Assembly: GCA_017617315.1 (NCBI GenBank)
Contig: JAFZWM010000039.1
Span: forward strand, 1 to 56,936
Reading direction: 5' to 3'
Length of the DNA stretch: 56,936 nt
Source of the DNA: Bacteroidaceae bacterium
Lineage (GTDB): Bacteria > Bacteroidota > Bacteroidia > Bacteroidales > Bacteroidaceae
Shown: in pieces, positions 18,073 to 25,565 of the stretch
Layout of the letters: every line of letters starts with the position of its first letter
How positions within the stretch are numbered: position 1 is the stretch's first letter
The notes under the pieces: generated by a model
What the model saw: the letters and a program-made list of their open reading frames with translations, nothing else
What the model was told of the DNA's origin: nothing
Database searches by the model: none
Position numbers and translations under genes: made by a program

Positions 18073-18797
18073 TGGACGGCGTTGTGTGGAACTTGTGGCA
18101 CGGCTGCCACAAAAAGAGCGAGGGCTGCCAGCATTGCTACGTTTACCGTCGCGATGCCGAGTTCGACAAGAATCCCGATGAGATTCGCCGAACATCTCTG
18201 TTCAATCTGCCAGTAAGACGAACGCGGCAGGGCGAATGGAAGATTCCGTCCGGAACGATGATGTGGACGTGCTTCACCTCCGATTTCTTTATCGAAGAGG
18301 CCGACGAATGGCGCGCCGAGGCATGGCAGATGATGAGGCTGCGCGATGACCTCAGTTTCTTCATCGTAACAAAGCGTCCAGAGCGTATTCTCCAATCTCT
18401 GCCCGACGATTGGAATGATGGATATGAAAACGTAACTATCTGCTGCACAATGGAGAATCAGCGCCGTGTGGACGAGCGATTGCCTCTGTTCCGCTCGCTG
18501 CCAATCTGCCACAAATCAGTAATCTGCGAGCCGTTGCTCGAGCCGGTCGATTTTCGTGGCGAACTTTCAAGCTGGTGCGAACAGGTAACCGTCGGCGGAG
18601 AGTCGGGTAACGATGCGCGCATGTGCGACTACGACTGGGTTCTCGGCATCCGTCGCCAATGCCTGGAGTCGGGCGTTTCATTCTTCTTCAAGCAGACGGG
18701 CGCGCGTTTCCGCAAAGACGGACGCATCTACAACATTCCGCGATATTTGCAGATGAAACAGGCAAAAAAGTCGAGCATAAGTTTTAAGATAGAATAG
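18072..18797 (+). CDS. DUF5131 (phage Gp37/Gp68-like) protein
   Basis: A 241-residue protein. I take the ATG at 18072, which overlaps the previous stop; a GTG one codon earlier is possible. It begins VVWNLWHGCHKKSEGCQHCY, the Cys-rich start of DUF5131 proteins, which resemble radical SAM enzymes with spaced cysteines, and continues with FITDF-type strand TCFTSDFFIEEADEWR, FIVTKRPERI and VTVGGESGNDAR. Homologues occur in phages and bacteria and are of uncertain function. Cluster binding by the N-terminal cysteines is inferred. Confidence 0.8.
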   Translation: MDGVVWNLWHGCHKKSEGCQHCYVYRRDAEFDKNPDEIRRTSLFNLPVRRTRQGEWKIPSGTMMWTCFTSDFFIEEADEWRAEAWQMMRLRDDLSFFIVTKRPERILQSLPDDWNDGYENVTICCTMENQRRVDERLPLFRSLPICHKSVICEPLLEPVDFRGELSSWCEQVTVGGESGNDARMCDYDWVLGIRRQCLESGVSFFFKQTGARFRKDGRIYNIPRYLQMKQAKKSSISFKIE

Positions 18798-18800
18798 AAA

Positions 18801-19172
18801 ATGAATATTGAGGAATATCGCGATTTCTGCCTCTCGTTTGGCGATGATGTGGAAGAAAAGATGCCTTTTTCGGCATTTCCCCATGCCGGTTCGGTGCTTG
18901 TCTTCTATGTGCATGGACATATGTTTTCGTTGTTCGACTGCGACAAGTTCGAGGTCGTTACGCTGAAGCATCAGCCCGAAAGTATTGACGAGTTGCGTGC
19001 CGAGTACGATTGCATCGTAAGGCCTTCTAATTTGTCGCCGAAATATTGGATTGGCATCGTTCCAACCGCTGCTCCCGACGAACTATTGCGCCAACTTACG
19101 CGCAATTCTTATGAGATAGTAAAGGCAAAATATAAAATAAAAAACTCAGCAGTAAAAAATGAGCCGAATTGA
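18801..19172 (+). CDS. MmcQ/YjbR family protein
   Basis: A 123-residue protein with the CyaY-like fold signature: YRDFCLSFGDDVEEKMPF, then VLVFYVHGHMFSLFD, then LKHQPESIDELRAEY and LSPKYWIGI. Proteins of this family have been proposed to bind DNA, but the role is not settled. It follows the DUF5131 gene by 3 bases, and its 3' end overlaps the next gene by 14 bases. Confidence 0.85.
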   Translation: MNIEEYRDFCLSFGDDVEEKMPFSAFPHAGSVLVFYVHGHMFSLFDCDKFEVVTLKHQPESIDELRAEYDCIVRPSNLSPKYWIGIVPTAAPDELLRQLTRNSYEIVKAKYKIKNSAVKNEPN

Positions 19173-19467
19173 AAATGAAAAGCAGATTGTCTGCAAAATG
19201 ATAAACTTGTATTGTCGCCACCGATTGCATCAGGATACATTGCCCGAAGAATATCAGCATCTGGCTGATTTTGCCTGCCGCCGCCTCGACCATTGCCGCT
19301 ATGGCGAGAAGAAAACGGCGTGCAAAGATTGTCCAACGCATTGTTATGCTCCAAAGGAACGCGCTCAGATTCGCGAGGTTATGCGTTGGGTTGGGCCGAG
19401 AATGATTTTCTATTCGCCAAAAGATGCCGTTGTGCATATCTTCCAGAAAATACTGACCAAGTTTTAG
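19159..19467 (+). CDS. YgbA-like (nitrous oxide-stimulated promoter) family protein
   Basis: A 102-residue protein with a Cys/His pattern: MINLYCRHRLH, HCRYGEKKTACKDCPTHCYA, then REVMRWVGPRMIFYSPKDAV. This matches the small YgbA family, whose enterobacterial members lie under nitric-oxide-responsive control. Metal or cluster binding by the cysteines is likely. It overlaps the 3' end of the MmcQ/YjbR gene by 14 bases and ends the operon, 75 bases before a strong hairpin. Confidence 0.8.
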   Translation: MSRIENEKQIVCKMINLYCRHRLHQDTLPEEYQHLADFACRRLDHCRYGEKKTACKDCPTHCYAPKERAQIREVMRWVGPRMIFYSPKDAVVHIFQKILTKF

Positions 19468-19542
19468 CCTTTTTTGTCGGCGGTAGGTCAAAAAAGACTT
19501 TCGTTTTTCCTTGAAAATCCTGATTGGAATAACCAGAAAAAA

Positions 19543-19578
19543 GCGCGTTGCTAAAAAAATCAAAAAAAAGCAACGCGC
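19543..19578. terminator. Bidirectional terminator hairpin
   Basis: A perfect 10-bp stem GCGCGTTGCT / AGCAACGCGC encloses an A-rich loop. Read on the minus strand it is followed by TTTTTT, so it best serves the leftward rtcB unit. Lying between two converging units, it may also stop the rightward operon. Confidence 0.7.
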
Positions 19579-19668
19579 CTGACATCAGTTATTCATATTG
19601 GATAGTGTAAGTTTTTTCAGAAAAATGCACGACTGTCGTGGTTTAGCAGACGTAGATTATATTCGGGT

Positions 19669-19785
19669 TTATACATTCTGAAGTTTCGACACATCGGCTG
19701 GGTTCAAGGCCCATTCGTAATTGTAAACCTCGTCGGCTTCTTCTGGCTTTTCTGTTATGGCCAGATGCTGAGCCTTGGCTTTCAT
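19669..19785 (-). CDS. Possible 38-residue small protein downstream of the tRNA-like RNA
   Basis: An ATG at 19785, immediately after the T5 run that ends the tRNA-like RNA, opens a 38-codon frame ending TAA at 19669-19671. It starts MKAKAQHLAITEKP and ends EWALNPADVSKLQNV. Codons look native (GCC, CTG, GAA, AAG). It has no signal peptide or membrane segment and is acidic in the middle (EKPEEADE). It would be the last member of the rtcB unit, before the hairpin at 19543-19578. I recognise no family; it may be a real small protein or the tail of a decayed gene. Confidence 0.4.
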   Translation of the reverse strand: MKAKAQHLAITEKPEEADEVYNYEWALNPADVSKLQNV

Positions 19786-19790
19786 AAAAA

Positions 19791-19877
19791 TGGTCTCACG
19801 GCGGAAGGATTTGAACCTTCTCATATTTTCCTTTCAGAAAACCTCCGTTCCGCTATCATGTCTCTACCGCGAGACCA
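19791..19877 (-). ncRNA. tRNA-like noncoding RNA next to rtcB
   Basis: An 87-base sequence on the minus strand. Its ends form a 12-bp stem (TGGTCTCGCGGT with GCCGTGAGACCA, two G-U pairs), longer than the normal 7-bp acceptor. Near the 3' end is a perfect T-arm: GAAGG, loop TTCAAAT, CCTTC. Before it is an anticodon-like arm (TTTTC, loop TGAAAG, GAAAA) and a 5-base linker; no normal D-stem can be drawn. A T5 run follows. GTCTC near the 5' end can pair instead with GAGAC at bases 14-18. It follows the rtcB stop by 79 bases on the same strand. It could be a Y-RNA-like tRNA mimic or a decayed tRNA. Confidence 0.6.
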
Positions 19878-19956
19878 TTATTAAGATATCCGTTTGCAAA
19901 TTTCAGAGCGTCTTGTTTCAAATCATGGGACAACTTCGAAAAAAAGTGATTTTTTT

Positions 19957-21129
19957 TTATCCCTTTATCACCGCCACCGGAAGCAGTCGCGTTCTGATTC
20001 TTACCAAGTCGCGTTCGTTTGCAATCACTTCTTCAATGTTCTTGTATGCTCCCGATGCCTCTTGCATATCGTCCTGACAATGAATGGCATGAACGATGCC
20101 CTTGGCTTCGAGTCGCGCAACTTCTTCTGCCATGCTGAGCGACTGGATTGCCGCCTTGCGCGAGAGTACTCTGCCTGCGCCGTGAGAGCACGAACAGAAC
20201 GATTCGGCATTTCCAAGTCCATCGACAATATACGATGCCGTGCCCTGCGAGCCGGGAATGATGCCCGTAACTCCCTTTCGGGCAAGCGTTGCGCCCTTGC
20301 GATGTACAAATACGTCGTGTCCGAAGTGGTTCTCGAAGGCGGCATAGTTGTGCGCGATGTTTATCATCGGCTCAAACTCTATGCCTTTGAGCGAGTGGGC
20401 AAGGACTTCTTCTATGCGCGTCATCATAAGGCGGCGGTTGCAGAGGGCGAAGTCTACGCAGTACTTCATTTCTTCCCAGTACATTCCGAACTCCCTGGTG
20501 CCGCGCGGCAGAAATGCCAGATTGATGTCGGGCGACACAGCCGAGTGCCATTGGGCGTTTAGCTTGGAGGCGATGTTGTTGTAATATGCCCCGACCCTTG
20601 CCCCAAGGTTGCGCGAACCCGAGTGAATCATTATCCACAGATTGTCTTCCTCATCTTTTTGCAGTTCTATGAAGTGGTTTCCGCCGCCAAGCGTGCCAAT
20701 CTCGTGCAAAGCAGAGTGCTGCCGAGTCTTAACCACCGCCATCTTGTCTATGTCGTAACCTTGCGGCATATATTTGGCATCCTGCGCCTCCTCGTGATGA
20801 CTCATGCCCAGCGGAATACGTTGTCGGATGCCATTTATTATCTCGTTTTTCAGAATGTCCGACGGAATGTCGCCCACCTTCCAGTTTGTCTTTACGGCGC
20901 ACATTCCGCAGCCGATGTCAACTCCCACGGCATTGGGAACAACGGCGTCTTTGCATGCCAGAACTCCGCCTATTGGCATTCCCTTTCCAGCGTGCACATC
21001 GGGCATTATGGCAAGGTGGTGGAAGAGGAACGGCAAGGTGGTGAGGTTCTCAATCTGCTGCATTGCCGATGTCTCAACGTTGTCCGTCCAAATCTTGACT
21101 ATGCGGTTGTTGATGTTTTTTACTTCCAT
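19957..21129 (-). CDS. rtcB: RtcB RNA 3'-phosphate / 5'-OH ligase
   Basis: A 390-residue protein from the ATG at 21129 (MEVKNINNRI); a TTG 12 codons upstream is less likely. Metal- and GMP-binding motifs are all present: MPDVHAGKGMPIGGVLA, VGVDIGCGMCAVKT, GTLGGGNHFIE, IHSGSRNLG, and SCSHGAGRVLSR with the His that carries the GMP intermediate. The enzyme joins 2',3'-cyclic phosphate or 3'-phosphate RNA ends to 5'-OH ends, as in tRNA and rRNA repair. No archease or RtcA gene is nearby. The tRNA-like RNA downstream on the same strand is a possible partner or substrate. Confidence 0.93.
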   Translation of the reverse strand: MEVKNINNRIVKIWTDNVETSAMQQIENLTTLPFLFHHLAIMPDVHAGKGMPIGGVLACKDAVVPNAVGVDIGCGMCAVKTNWKVGDIPSDILKNEIINGIRQRIPLGMSHHEEAQDAKYMPQGYDIDKMAVVKTRQHSALHEIGTLGGGNHFIELQKDEEDNLWIMIHSGSRNLGARVGAYYNNIASKLNAQWHSAVSPDINLAFLPRGTREFGMYWEEMKYCVDFALCNRRLMMTRIEEVLAHSLKGIEFEPMINIAHNYAAFENHFGHDVFVHRKGATLARKGVTGIIPGSQGTASYIVDGLGNAESFCSCSHGAGRVLSRKAAIQSLSMAEEVARLEAKGIVHAIHCQDDMQEASGAYKNIEEVIANERDLVRIRTRLLPVAVIKG

Positions 21130-21480
21130 AACTGTTTTCGTTTTGTTTCTTAATTGTGATTGCAAAATAACGGGGCTACTGCGCAGTCTTTTTGCGTAGC
21201 AGGATTTTTTTATGAATAATGCGATTTTTTCTCAGAAATGCTTGGCCTATACCTATTTATACGCGAGTTCGGCATGAATAATTCTGCTATACAAACTTGA
21301 AAGTTGAGAATTCTTTTTAATTGACAATGAACAGTTGACAATTAGAAAATTGAGAGTTGAAAGACAACAAACAATTTGCTTTCTTATGCGGCTTCGCTGC
21401 AATCTTCAGCAAACTTAGAGAAAGTTAAAACTTGAAAAACTTTCAGAATTGTGAATTGTTCCGTTTTTTTCAAGCAAGCC
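21130..21480. other. Intergenic stretch with TTGACAATT / GTTGAAAG oligomer repeats
   Basis: Upstream of rtcB, 21285-21370 carries CTTGAAAGTTGAGAATT, TTAATTGACAATGAACAG, TTGACAATTAGAAAATTG and AGAGTTGAAAG, the short A/T-rich repeat common between Bacteroidales genes. The same words occur inside the DUF5107 gene at 31737-31820 and 33215-33275. No gene or clear rtcB promoter was found. Confidence 0.6.
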
Positions 21481-21790
21481 GATAGTAAGGAGGTAGCAAG
21501 GGGATAGTAAGCCGCAAGTAAGCCTGAAGTCAGCCGCAAGGTTCGGGCAAGGTACGTTGTAGGTACGGGGTAGGAACGGAGTAGCTACGGGGAAGGTTCG
21601 GGGAAGATACGGACGATTTTTAATTGAAACTTGAAAGTTGAAACTTGAAATTTCGACAGAATCGGCTCAAAAAATAAAACTGACGAATATATCTGTGGAG
21701 ATTGCAAATCTCCAGCTCGCTCGGATTCCCACCTCTGTAGAGATTGTCAAGACAAGGCTATTCAGAATCTCCGAGATTTATTTCGCTTCC
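21481..21790. repeat. 12-unit 11-bp repeat element with end motif
   Basis: Twelve in-phase 11-bp units run from 21481 to 21612, shifting gradually from GATAGTAAGGA through GCAAGTAAGCC to GGTAGGAACGG and GGAAGATACGG. They are followed by TTGAAACTTGAAAGTTGAAAC and, at about 21664-21695, GGCTCAAAAAATAAAACTGA with CGAATATATC. That is the end motif of the inverted copy at 1-75. A small perfect hairpin GGAGATTGCAAATCTCC lies at about 21695-21711. Nothing here is coding. Confidence 0.8.
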
Positions 21791-21867
21791 TTTGTTTCGC
21801 CATACGGCATATAAATTTTGTTTTGAGTTTTTTTATGTCCGCAAACCAATTGCGTAGAAAAAAAGTG

Positions 21868-21875
21868 TATTTTTG
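21868..21875 (+). promoter_or_regulatory. -7 box for the first WYL regulator
   Basis: TATTTTTG matches TAnnTTTG 34 bases before the ATG at 21909. No good TTTG is spaced upstream. Confidence 0.4.
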
Positions 21876-21908
21876 TATCGGTTTAATTATTTGAAAAATG
21901 TAAATAAA

Positions 21909-22985
21909 ATGCCAGCAAACAAAAACGCGCTTATCCGTTACAAGACGATAGACAACTGCCTGCGCAACAAATATCGCCGTTGGACGCTCGAAGACCTTGT
22001 AGAGGCTTGTTGCGATGCCATTTACGACATGGAGGGCATAAGCAAGGGCGTGTCGGTCCGTACCGTGCAGGGCGATATTCAGATTATGCGCTCGGACAAA
22101 CTGGGCTACAACGCGCCTATCGAGGTGTACGACCACAAATTCTATCGCTATGCCGACCCCGACTATTCGATAACCAACATGCCGATGTCGCAGAACGACT
22201 ATGAGGTTTTGCAAGAGGCGATAGACATGCTCCGCCAACTCGAAGATTTTGAGCAGTTTGCCGAGATGACCGATGTCGTCCGCCGTCTGCAAGACAAGCT
22301 TGCCATAAGCAAGAGCCTGCGCAAGCCGATAGTCCATTTCGACAGCGTGCCCGATCTCAAGGGGCTCAAGCTGCTCAATCCGCTCTACGGCTACATCGTG
22401 CGCCGGCAGACGGTCAGACTGCTCTATCAGTCGTTCAACGCCTCTTCTCCAACCGAATATGTCCTGTTTCCTTATCTTCTGAAGGAATTCCGCAACCGCT
22501 GGTTTCTGTTTGGCGGCCGCTCGTCGGACATGCAGATTTTCAACCTTCCGTTAGACCGCATCGTGAGCGTTGAGCCTTCGGATGTCCCGTTCCGAGAGAA
22601 TCCCGAATTCAACTCGGAGAATTTCTTCGACGATGTCATCGGCGTGAGCAAGAAATTAAAAAGCACGCCGCGCCGAATAAAGTTCTGGGCATCTGCCGAG
22701 CAGAGCAAATACATCAAAACCAAGCCGATACACCGTTCGCAGAAGCTGAAGAGCGAGAATCCCGATGACGGCAGCTGCATCTTCCAGATTGAAGTCGTCA
22801 TCAACTTTGAGATGTATTCGGTTTTTATGAGTTACGGCCCGGGAGTGCGCATTATCTATCCTCGCAATGTGGTGTCGTATATGCGAAACATGCTGCGCAA
22901 GGCGGCCGACTCGTACGACGAGGCTGGTATTGAACAAATTTCTGGTTCTAATTCTGAAGAAACATGCGAAAAAGCGGATTTCTAA
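21909..22985 (+). CDS. WYL domain transcriptional regulator
   Basis: A 358-residue protein starting at MPANKNALIR (21909); the earlier TTG start falls in the promoter box. The N-terminus is a winged-helix-like region (YKTIDNCLRNKYRRWTLEDL, VSVRTVQGDIQIMRS). The middle and C-terminus hold the WYL domain (VRLLYQSFNA, FRNRWFLFGG) and a C-terminal WCX-like part (MYSVFMSYGPGVRIIYP). WYL proteins sense nucleic acids or nucleotides and often control defence or stress genes. The 3' end overlaps the next gene by 22 bases, so both are co-expressed. A second WYL gene lies 0.9 kb downstream. Confidence 0.9.
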   Translation: MPANKNALIRYKTIDNCLRNKYRRWTLEDLVEACCDAIYDMEGISKGVSVRTVQGDIQIMRSDKLGYNAPIEVYDHKFYRYADPDYSITNMPMSQNDYEVLQEAIDMLRQLEDFEQFAEMTDVVRRLQDKLAISKSLRKPIVHFDSVPDLKGLKLLNPLYGYIVRRQTVRLLYQSFNASSPTEYVLFPYLLKEFRNRWFLFGGRSSDMQIFNLPLDRIVSVEPSDVPFRENPEFNSENFFDDVIGVSKKLKSTPRRIKFWASAEQSKYIKTKPIHRSQKLKSENPDDGSCIFQIEVVINFEMYSVFMSYGPGVRIIYPRNVVSYMRNMLRKAADSYDEAGIEQISGSNSEETCEKADF

Positions 22986-23788
22986 TTGTTTCCCTTTTGA
23001 TTGCGAATGTCGTTTTGGTTAAGGCACAATGCGACATGCGGATAAAATACTCGTCCGATAAATTGACGGATGTGCGCGCAAGACTGAATCTTGTCTATCC
23101 CGACGGCAAGAGCTGCGTTCTGCTTAACGATACCGCAAGGCAAGTCGAGAAAGACTGTCGTCTTGAACAGCTTGGCGAATATCGTTTAACGGCATCTTTT
23201 TATAGCGACAAATATGGCTGCGACTCTTTGGAGAGACAGTTCAGACTAACAGGCAAGGAATTGGAGGTTGCGGCAGATTTGTATTTCAGTCGCAATACTA
23301 AAAATTATTCGGATAGGAAGTGTCGCGACTCCATCAATTCGTGCAGTTTTAGAATTGAAAGGCGCTATAAGGCTTCTCCGCAGGTGAAAATCAGATATTT
23401 GTGCAACCAGAAAGGCGAAAGCGGAGGTCCGCATTTCAGCATAAAGAACGAAAGCAGCGACACGTTGTACGGCGAGTGGCTTCCGGGGTATTTCTGGGGC
23501 ACGCTGTCGTATAACGTAAACGGAAAGTATGTTGGAAACTTAGGAGGACAAATTTGCACAAGTTGGGCCTATTCGCCTCCGCTCTGTCCCGATTCCATTA
23601 AATATGCGTGGGTAGGCAGTTTTGGAATGCCGCAATTAAAGGCAGGCAAGTTTCGTTTCAATGTGTGGTATTCAACAAAGAAATATGATAGATTGTCTGC
23701 ACCTCTTGCTTGCGAAAGAGAGAGGTTCAGGTGGTGGAGCAAGGTGCAAGACTGGTGTCTGCTTCAATGCGAGTTCGAAGTAAAATAG
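22964..23788 (+). CDS. Secreted protein of unknown function
   Basis: A 274-residue protein with a signal peptide (MRKSGFLIVSLLIANVVLVKAQ). The mature part is Cys-rich (about ten cysteines), with beta-rich stretches (VRARLNLVYPDG, GPHFSIKNESSDTLYGEW, GKFRFNVWYSTKKYD) suggesting extracytoplasmic disulfide-bonded domains. Its start overlaps the end of the WYL gene by 22 bases in another frame, so translation is coupled. I recognise no family. Confidence 0.65.
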   Translation: MRKSGFLIVSLLIANVVLVKAQCDMRIKYSSDKLTDVRARLNLVYPDGKSCVLLNDTARQVEKDCRLEQLGEYRLTASFYSDKYGCDSLERQFRLTGKELEVAADLYFSRNTKNYSDRKCRDSINSCSFRIERRYKASPQVKIRYLCNQKGESGGPHFSIKNESSDTLYGEWLPGYFWGTLSYNVNGKYVGNLGGQICTSWAYSPPLCPDSIKYAWVGSFGMPQLKAGKFRFNVWYSTKKYDRLSAPLACERERFRWWSKVQDWCLLQCEFEVK

Positions 23789-23846
23789 AGCGTAAAAATA
23801 ACGTCATAAATTTTTTTCAGCCGAAAGAAATCTGCAAAAAAATGAT

Positions 23847-23854
23847 TAACTTTG
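23847..23854 (+). promoter_or_regulatory. -7 box for the second WYL regulator
   Basis: TAACTTTG matches TAnnTTTG 33 bases before the ATG at 23888. The -33 part is not clear. Confidence 0.4.
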
Positions 23855-23887
23855 CAGAATAACATACCTCAAATATCAGGAAAAACT

Positions 23888-24835
23888 ATGACAGTACCGT
23901 CGCTTTTCAGAGAATACATCTGGCTCGTAAACACCATCAAGCGGGCTGGCAGAATTACATTTGCCGAGATTCAGAAAAAATGGCTCGAAACCGAACTGAG
24001 CGAGGGCGTGGAACTTGCCCGTTCAACCTTTAACCGCCACAAGGATGCCATCGAGGACATTTTTGGCATTTATATAGATTGCGACCGCAAGGGCGGATAC
24101 AAGTATTTTATTGGCAACGAGCGCGTTCTGCACGAAGATACGGTTCAGAACTGGGTTATCTCAACGCTCTCGGTAAACGAGATTATTGCCGAAAGCAAGT
24201 CGCTGCACGAGCGCATCTTGTTGCAGCAGATTCCCTGCGACGACTATCTGCAAAAGGTTATCGATGCCATGAAGAAGAAGGTTCGCGTGGCGGTTAAATA
24301 TCGCCGTTATGGCAGCGAGGCCGTGTCGGACGTGGATTTTGAGCCTTATTGCCTTAAGCTCTTCGACCAGCGATGGTACGTTCTGGCTCATTTTCATCGC
24401 GATGCCGCTCTGGGCAAGGACGAGCGCGACTATTTTGCCGTCTATTCGTTCGACCGCATTCAGGAGATGAGGCTTACCGACGTTAAGTTCGAGGTACGCC
24501 CCGATTTCGATGCCAAGGAGTATTTTGGCGAGTGCTTCGGCGTTGTGGCTGGCGACGGCACTCCGGCAGAGCGCGTGAGGCTGCGCGTCTATGGCAACCA
24601 GCGATATTATCTCAGCGACTTGCCTCTGCATCACAGTCAGAAGGCGGTGGGGCAGGGCGACGACTGGATTGACTTCGAGCTGTATCTGCGCCCGACATAC
24701 GATTTCTGCGGCCATCTGCTCAGTCTTTCAAACCAAGTAAAGGTGCTCGAACCGCTGTGGCTTGCCGATAAACTCTGCCAGATGATGGCAGAATCGCTTA
24801 AAATTTACGGAATAGACGTGAAACTTGAAAAATAG
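23888..24835 (+). CDS. WYL domain transcriptional regulator
   Basis: A 315-residue protein starting at MTVPSLFREY (23888). The N-terminal DNA-binding part (WLVNTIKRAGRITFAEIQKK, LARSTFNRHKDAIEDIFGI) is of winged-helix type. The WYL core is MKKKVRVAVKYRRYG followed by KLFDQRWYVLAHF (here WYV) and IQEMRLTDVKFE; a C-terminal extension covers the last 100 residues. It precedes the HD-like gene (24974) and the serpin gene (25566), which share an upstream palindrome, so it is a candidate regulator for that element. That link is inference only. Confidence 0.9.
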   Translation: MTVPSLFREYIWLVNTIKRAGRITFAEIQKKWLETELSEGVELARSTFNRHKDAIEDIFGIYIDCDRKGGYKYFIGNERVLHEDTVQNWVISTLSVNEIIAESKSLHERILLQQIPCDDYLQKVIDAMKKKVRVAVKYRRYGSEAVSDVDFEPYCLKLFDQRWYVLAHFHRDAALGKDERDYFAVYSFDRIQEMRLTDVKFEVRPDFDAKEYFGECFGVVAGDGTPAERVRLRVYGNQRYYLSDLPLHHSQKAVGQGDDWIDFELYLRPTYDFCGHLLSLSNQVKVLEPLWLADKLCQMMAESLKIYGIDVKLEK

Positions 24836-24843
24836 TTCGGTAT

Positions 24844-24883
24844 TGTCCCACGATTCGGGACAGCCTTTTGATTGCTTTGCATC
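24844..24883 (+). promoter_or_regulatory. Palindrome-N12-CTTTGCATC element before the HD-like gene
   Basis: A 19-base perfect palindrome-type site TGTCCCACGATTCGGGACA (24844-24862) is followed after 12 bases by CTTTGCATC (24875-24883). The same arrangement with the same spacing occurs before the serpin gene. The second part resembles a Bacteroidetes -7 region (TTTGC), so the palindrome would lie near position -35, fitting an activator or operator site. Confidence 0.55.
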
Positions 24884-24973
24884 TTGAATGTCCTTGTTTG
24901 CCGACGGATTTTCCCAGACTCGGCTAACGGATTTTCAGCAAAATGTCTAATCAAAAAACTATTTTTCAGGCTT

Positions 24974-25477
24974 ATGAAGTTTAAGTTCGAAATTCCGCTC
25001 ACTATCGGTTTCTACATCGATACGACGGGCAACGACGGTCCTGCCACTCAGGACACAATCGAGAAGTGTATCAGCCTTGCGTCGAAGGCTCTGGAAGGGA
25101 AGCGCGACAACGACGGCAACGCCGCAATCCTTCATTCCATTACGGTTGGAATGATGGGCGAGACCGATACCGAAAAATGCGCCGGATTTCTGCACGAGGT
25201 GGTTGATGAAGGCGATGTGTCTCTCGACGATTTGCGCTTCGACGATATTCCCGAAGATGTGGTAAAGGCGGTTGATTTGTGCTCGCACGACGATTCGCTT
25301 TCTTACGACGAGTACATCCAGCGCATAATCTCCTCGGGCAACGCCACGGCCATAAACGTAAAGAAAAACGATCTTCGCCATAATCTGGCGCGCGCAAAGG
25401 CCGGAAATCACCCCGATTTGGTTGAGAAATACGAGTCTGCTCTGGCAAAAATAGAAAAATCTTTGCTGGAAAGATAA
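24974..25477 (+). CDS. HD-type phosphohydrolase-like protein with altered metal motif
   Basis: A 167-residue protein from MKFKFEIPLT (24974). The arrangement TIEKCISLASKAL, CAGFLHEVVDEGDVSLDDL, YIQRIISSGNATAINVKKND, LRHNLARAK and LVEKYESALAKIEKSL follows the small HD-domain proteins related to the SpoT hydrolase half. The HD doublet is replaced by His-Glu (FLHEVVDE) and the early His pair is not obvious, so it may have lost activity. It has its own upstream palindrome element and precedes the serpin gene by 88 bases. Confidence 0.6.
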   Translation: MKFKFEIPLTIGFYIDTTGNDGPATQDTIEKCISLASKALEGKRDNDGNAAILHSITVGMMGETDTEKCAGFLHEVVDEGDVSLDDLRFDDIPEDVVKAVDLCSHDDSLSYDEYIQRIISSGNATAINVKKNDLRHNLARAKAGNHPDLVEKYESALAKIEKSLLER

Positions 25478-25489
25478 AAATCCTTGGCT

Positions 25490-25529
25490 TGTCCCACGGT
25501 TTGAAACAACACAAGAGTTTCTTTGCATC
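25490..25529 (+). promoter_or_regulatory. Palindrome-N12-CTTTGCATC element before the serpin gene
   Basis: TGTCCCACGGTTTGAAACA (25490-25508) corresponds base for base to the 19-base site at 24844, with a weaker right arm. It is again followed after exactly 12 bases by CTTTGCATC (25521-25529). The ATG of the serpin gene is 36 bases further on. Confidence 0.55.
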
Positions 25530-25565
25530 ATAATTTGATGTAAACCCTTTAAAATCATTAGAATT

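Noticed and set aside
19791-19877. Ordinary tRNA-Phe (GAA in the anticodon-like loop)
   Set aside because: The loop can be read as CTGAAAG, but the stem then has a mismatch, there is no D-stem, and the end stem is 12 bp with a 1-base join to the T-arm.
24844-24883. Sigma-54 promoter
   Set aside because: The GG..GC (-24/-12) spacing is not present in either copy of the element.
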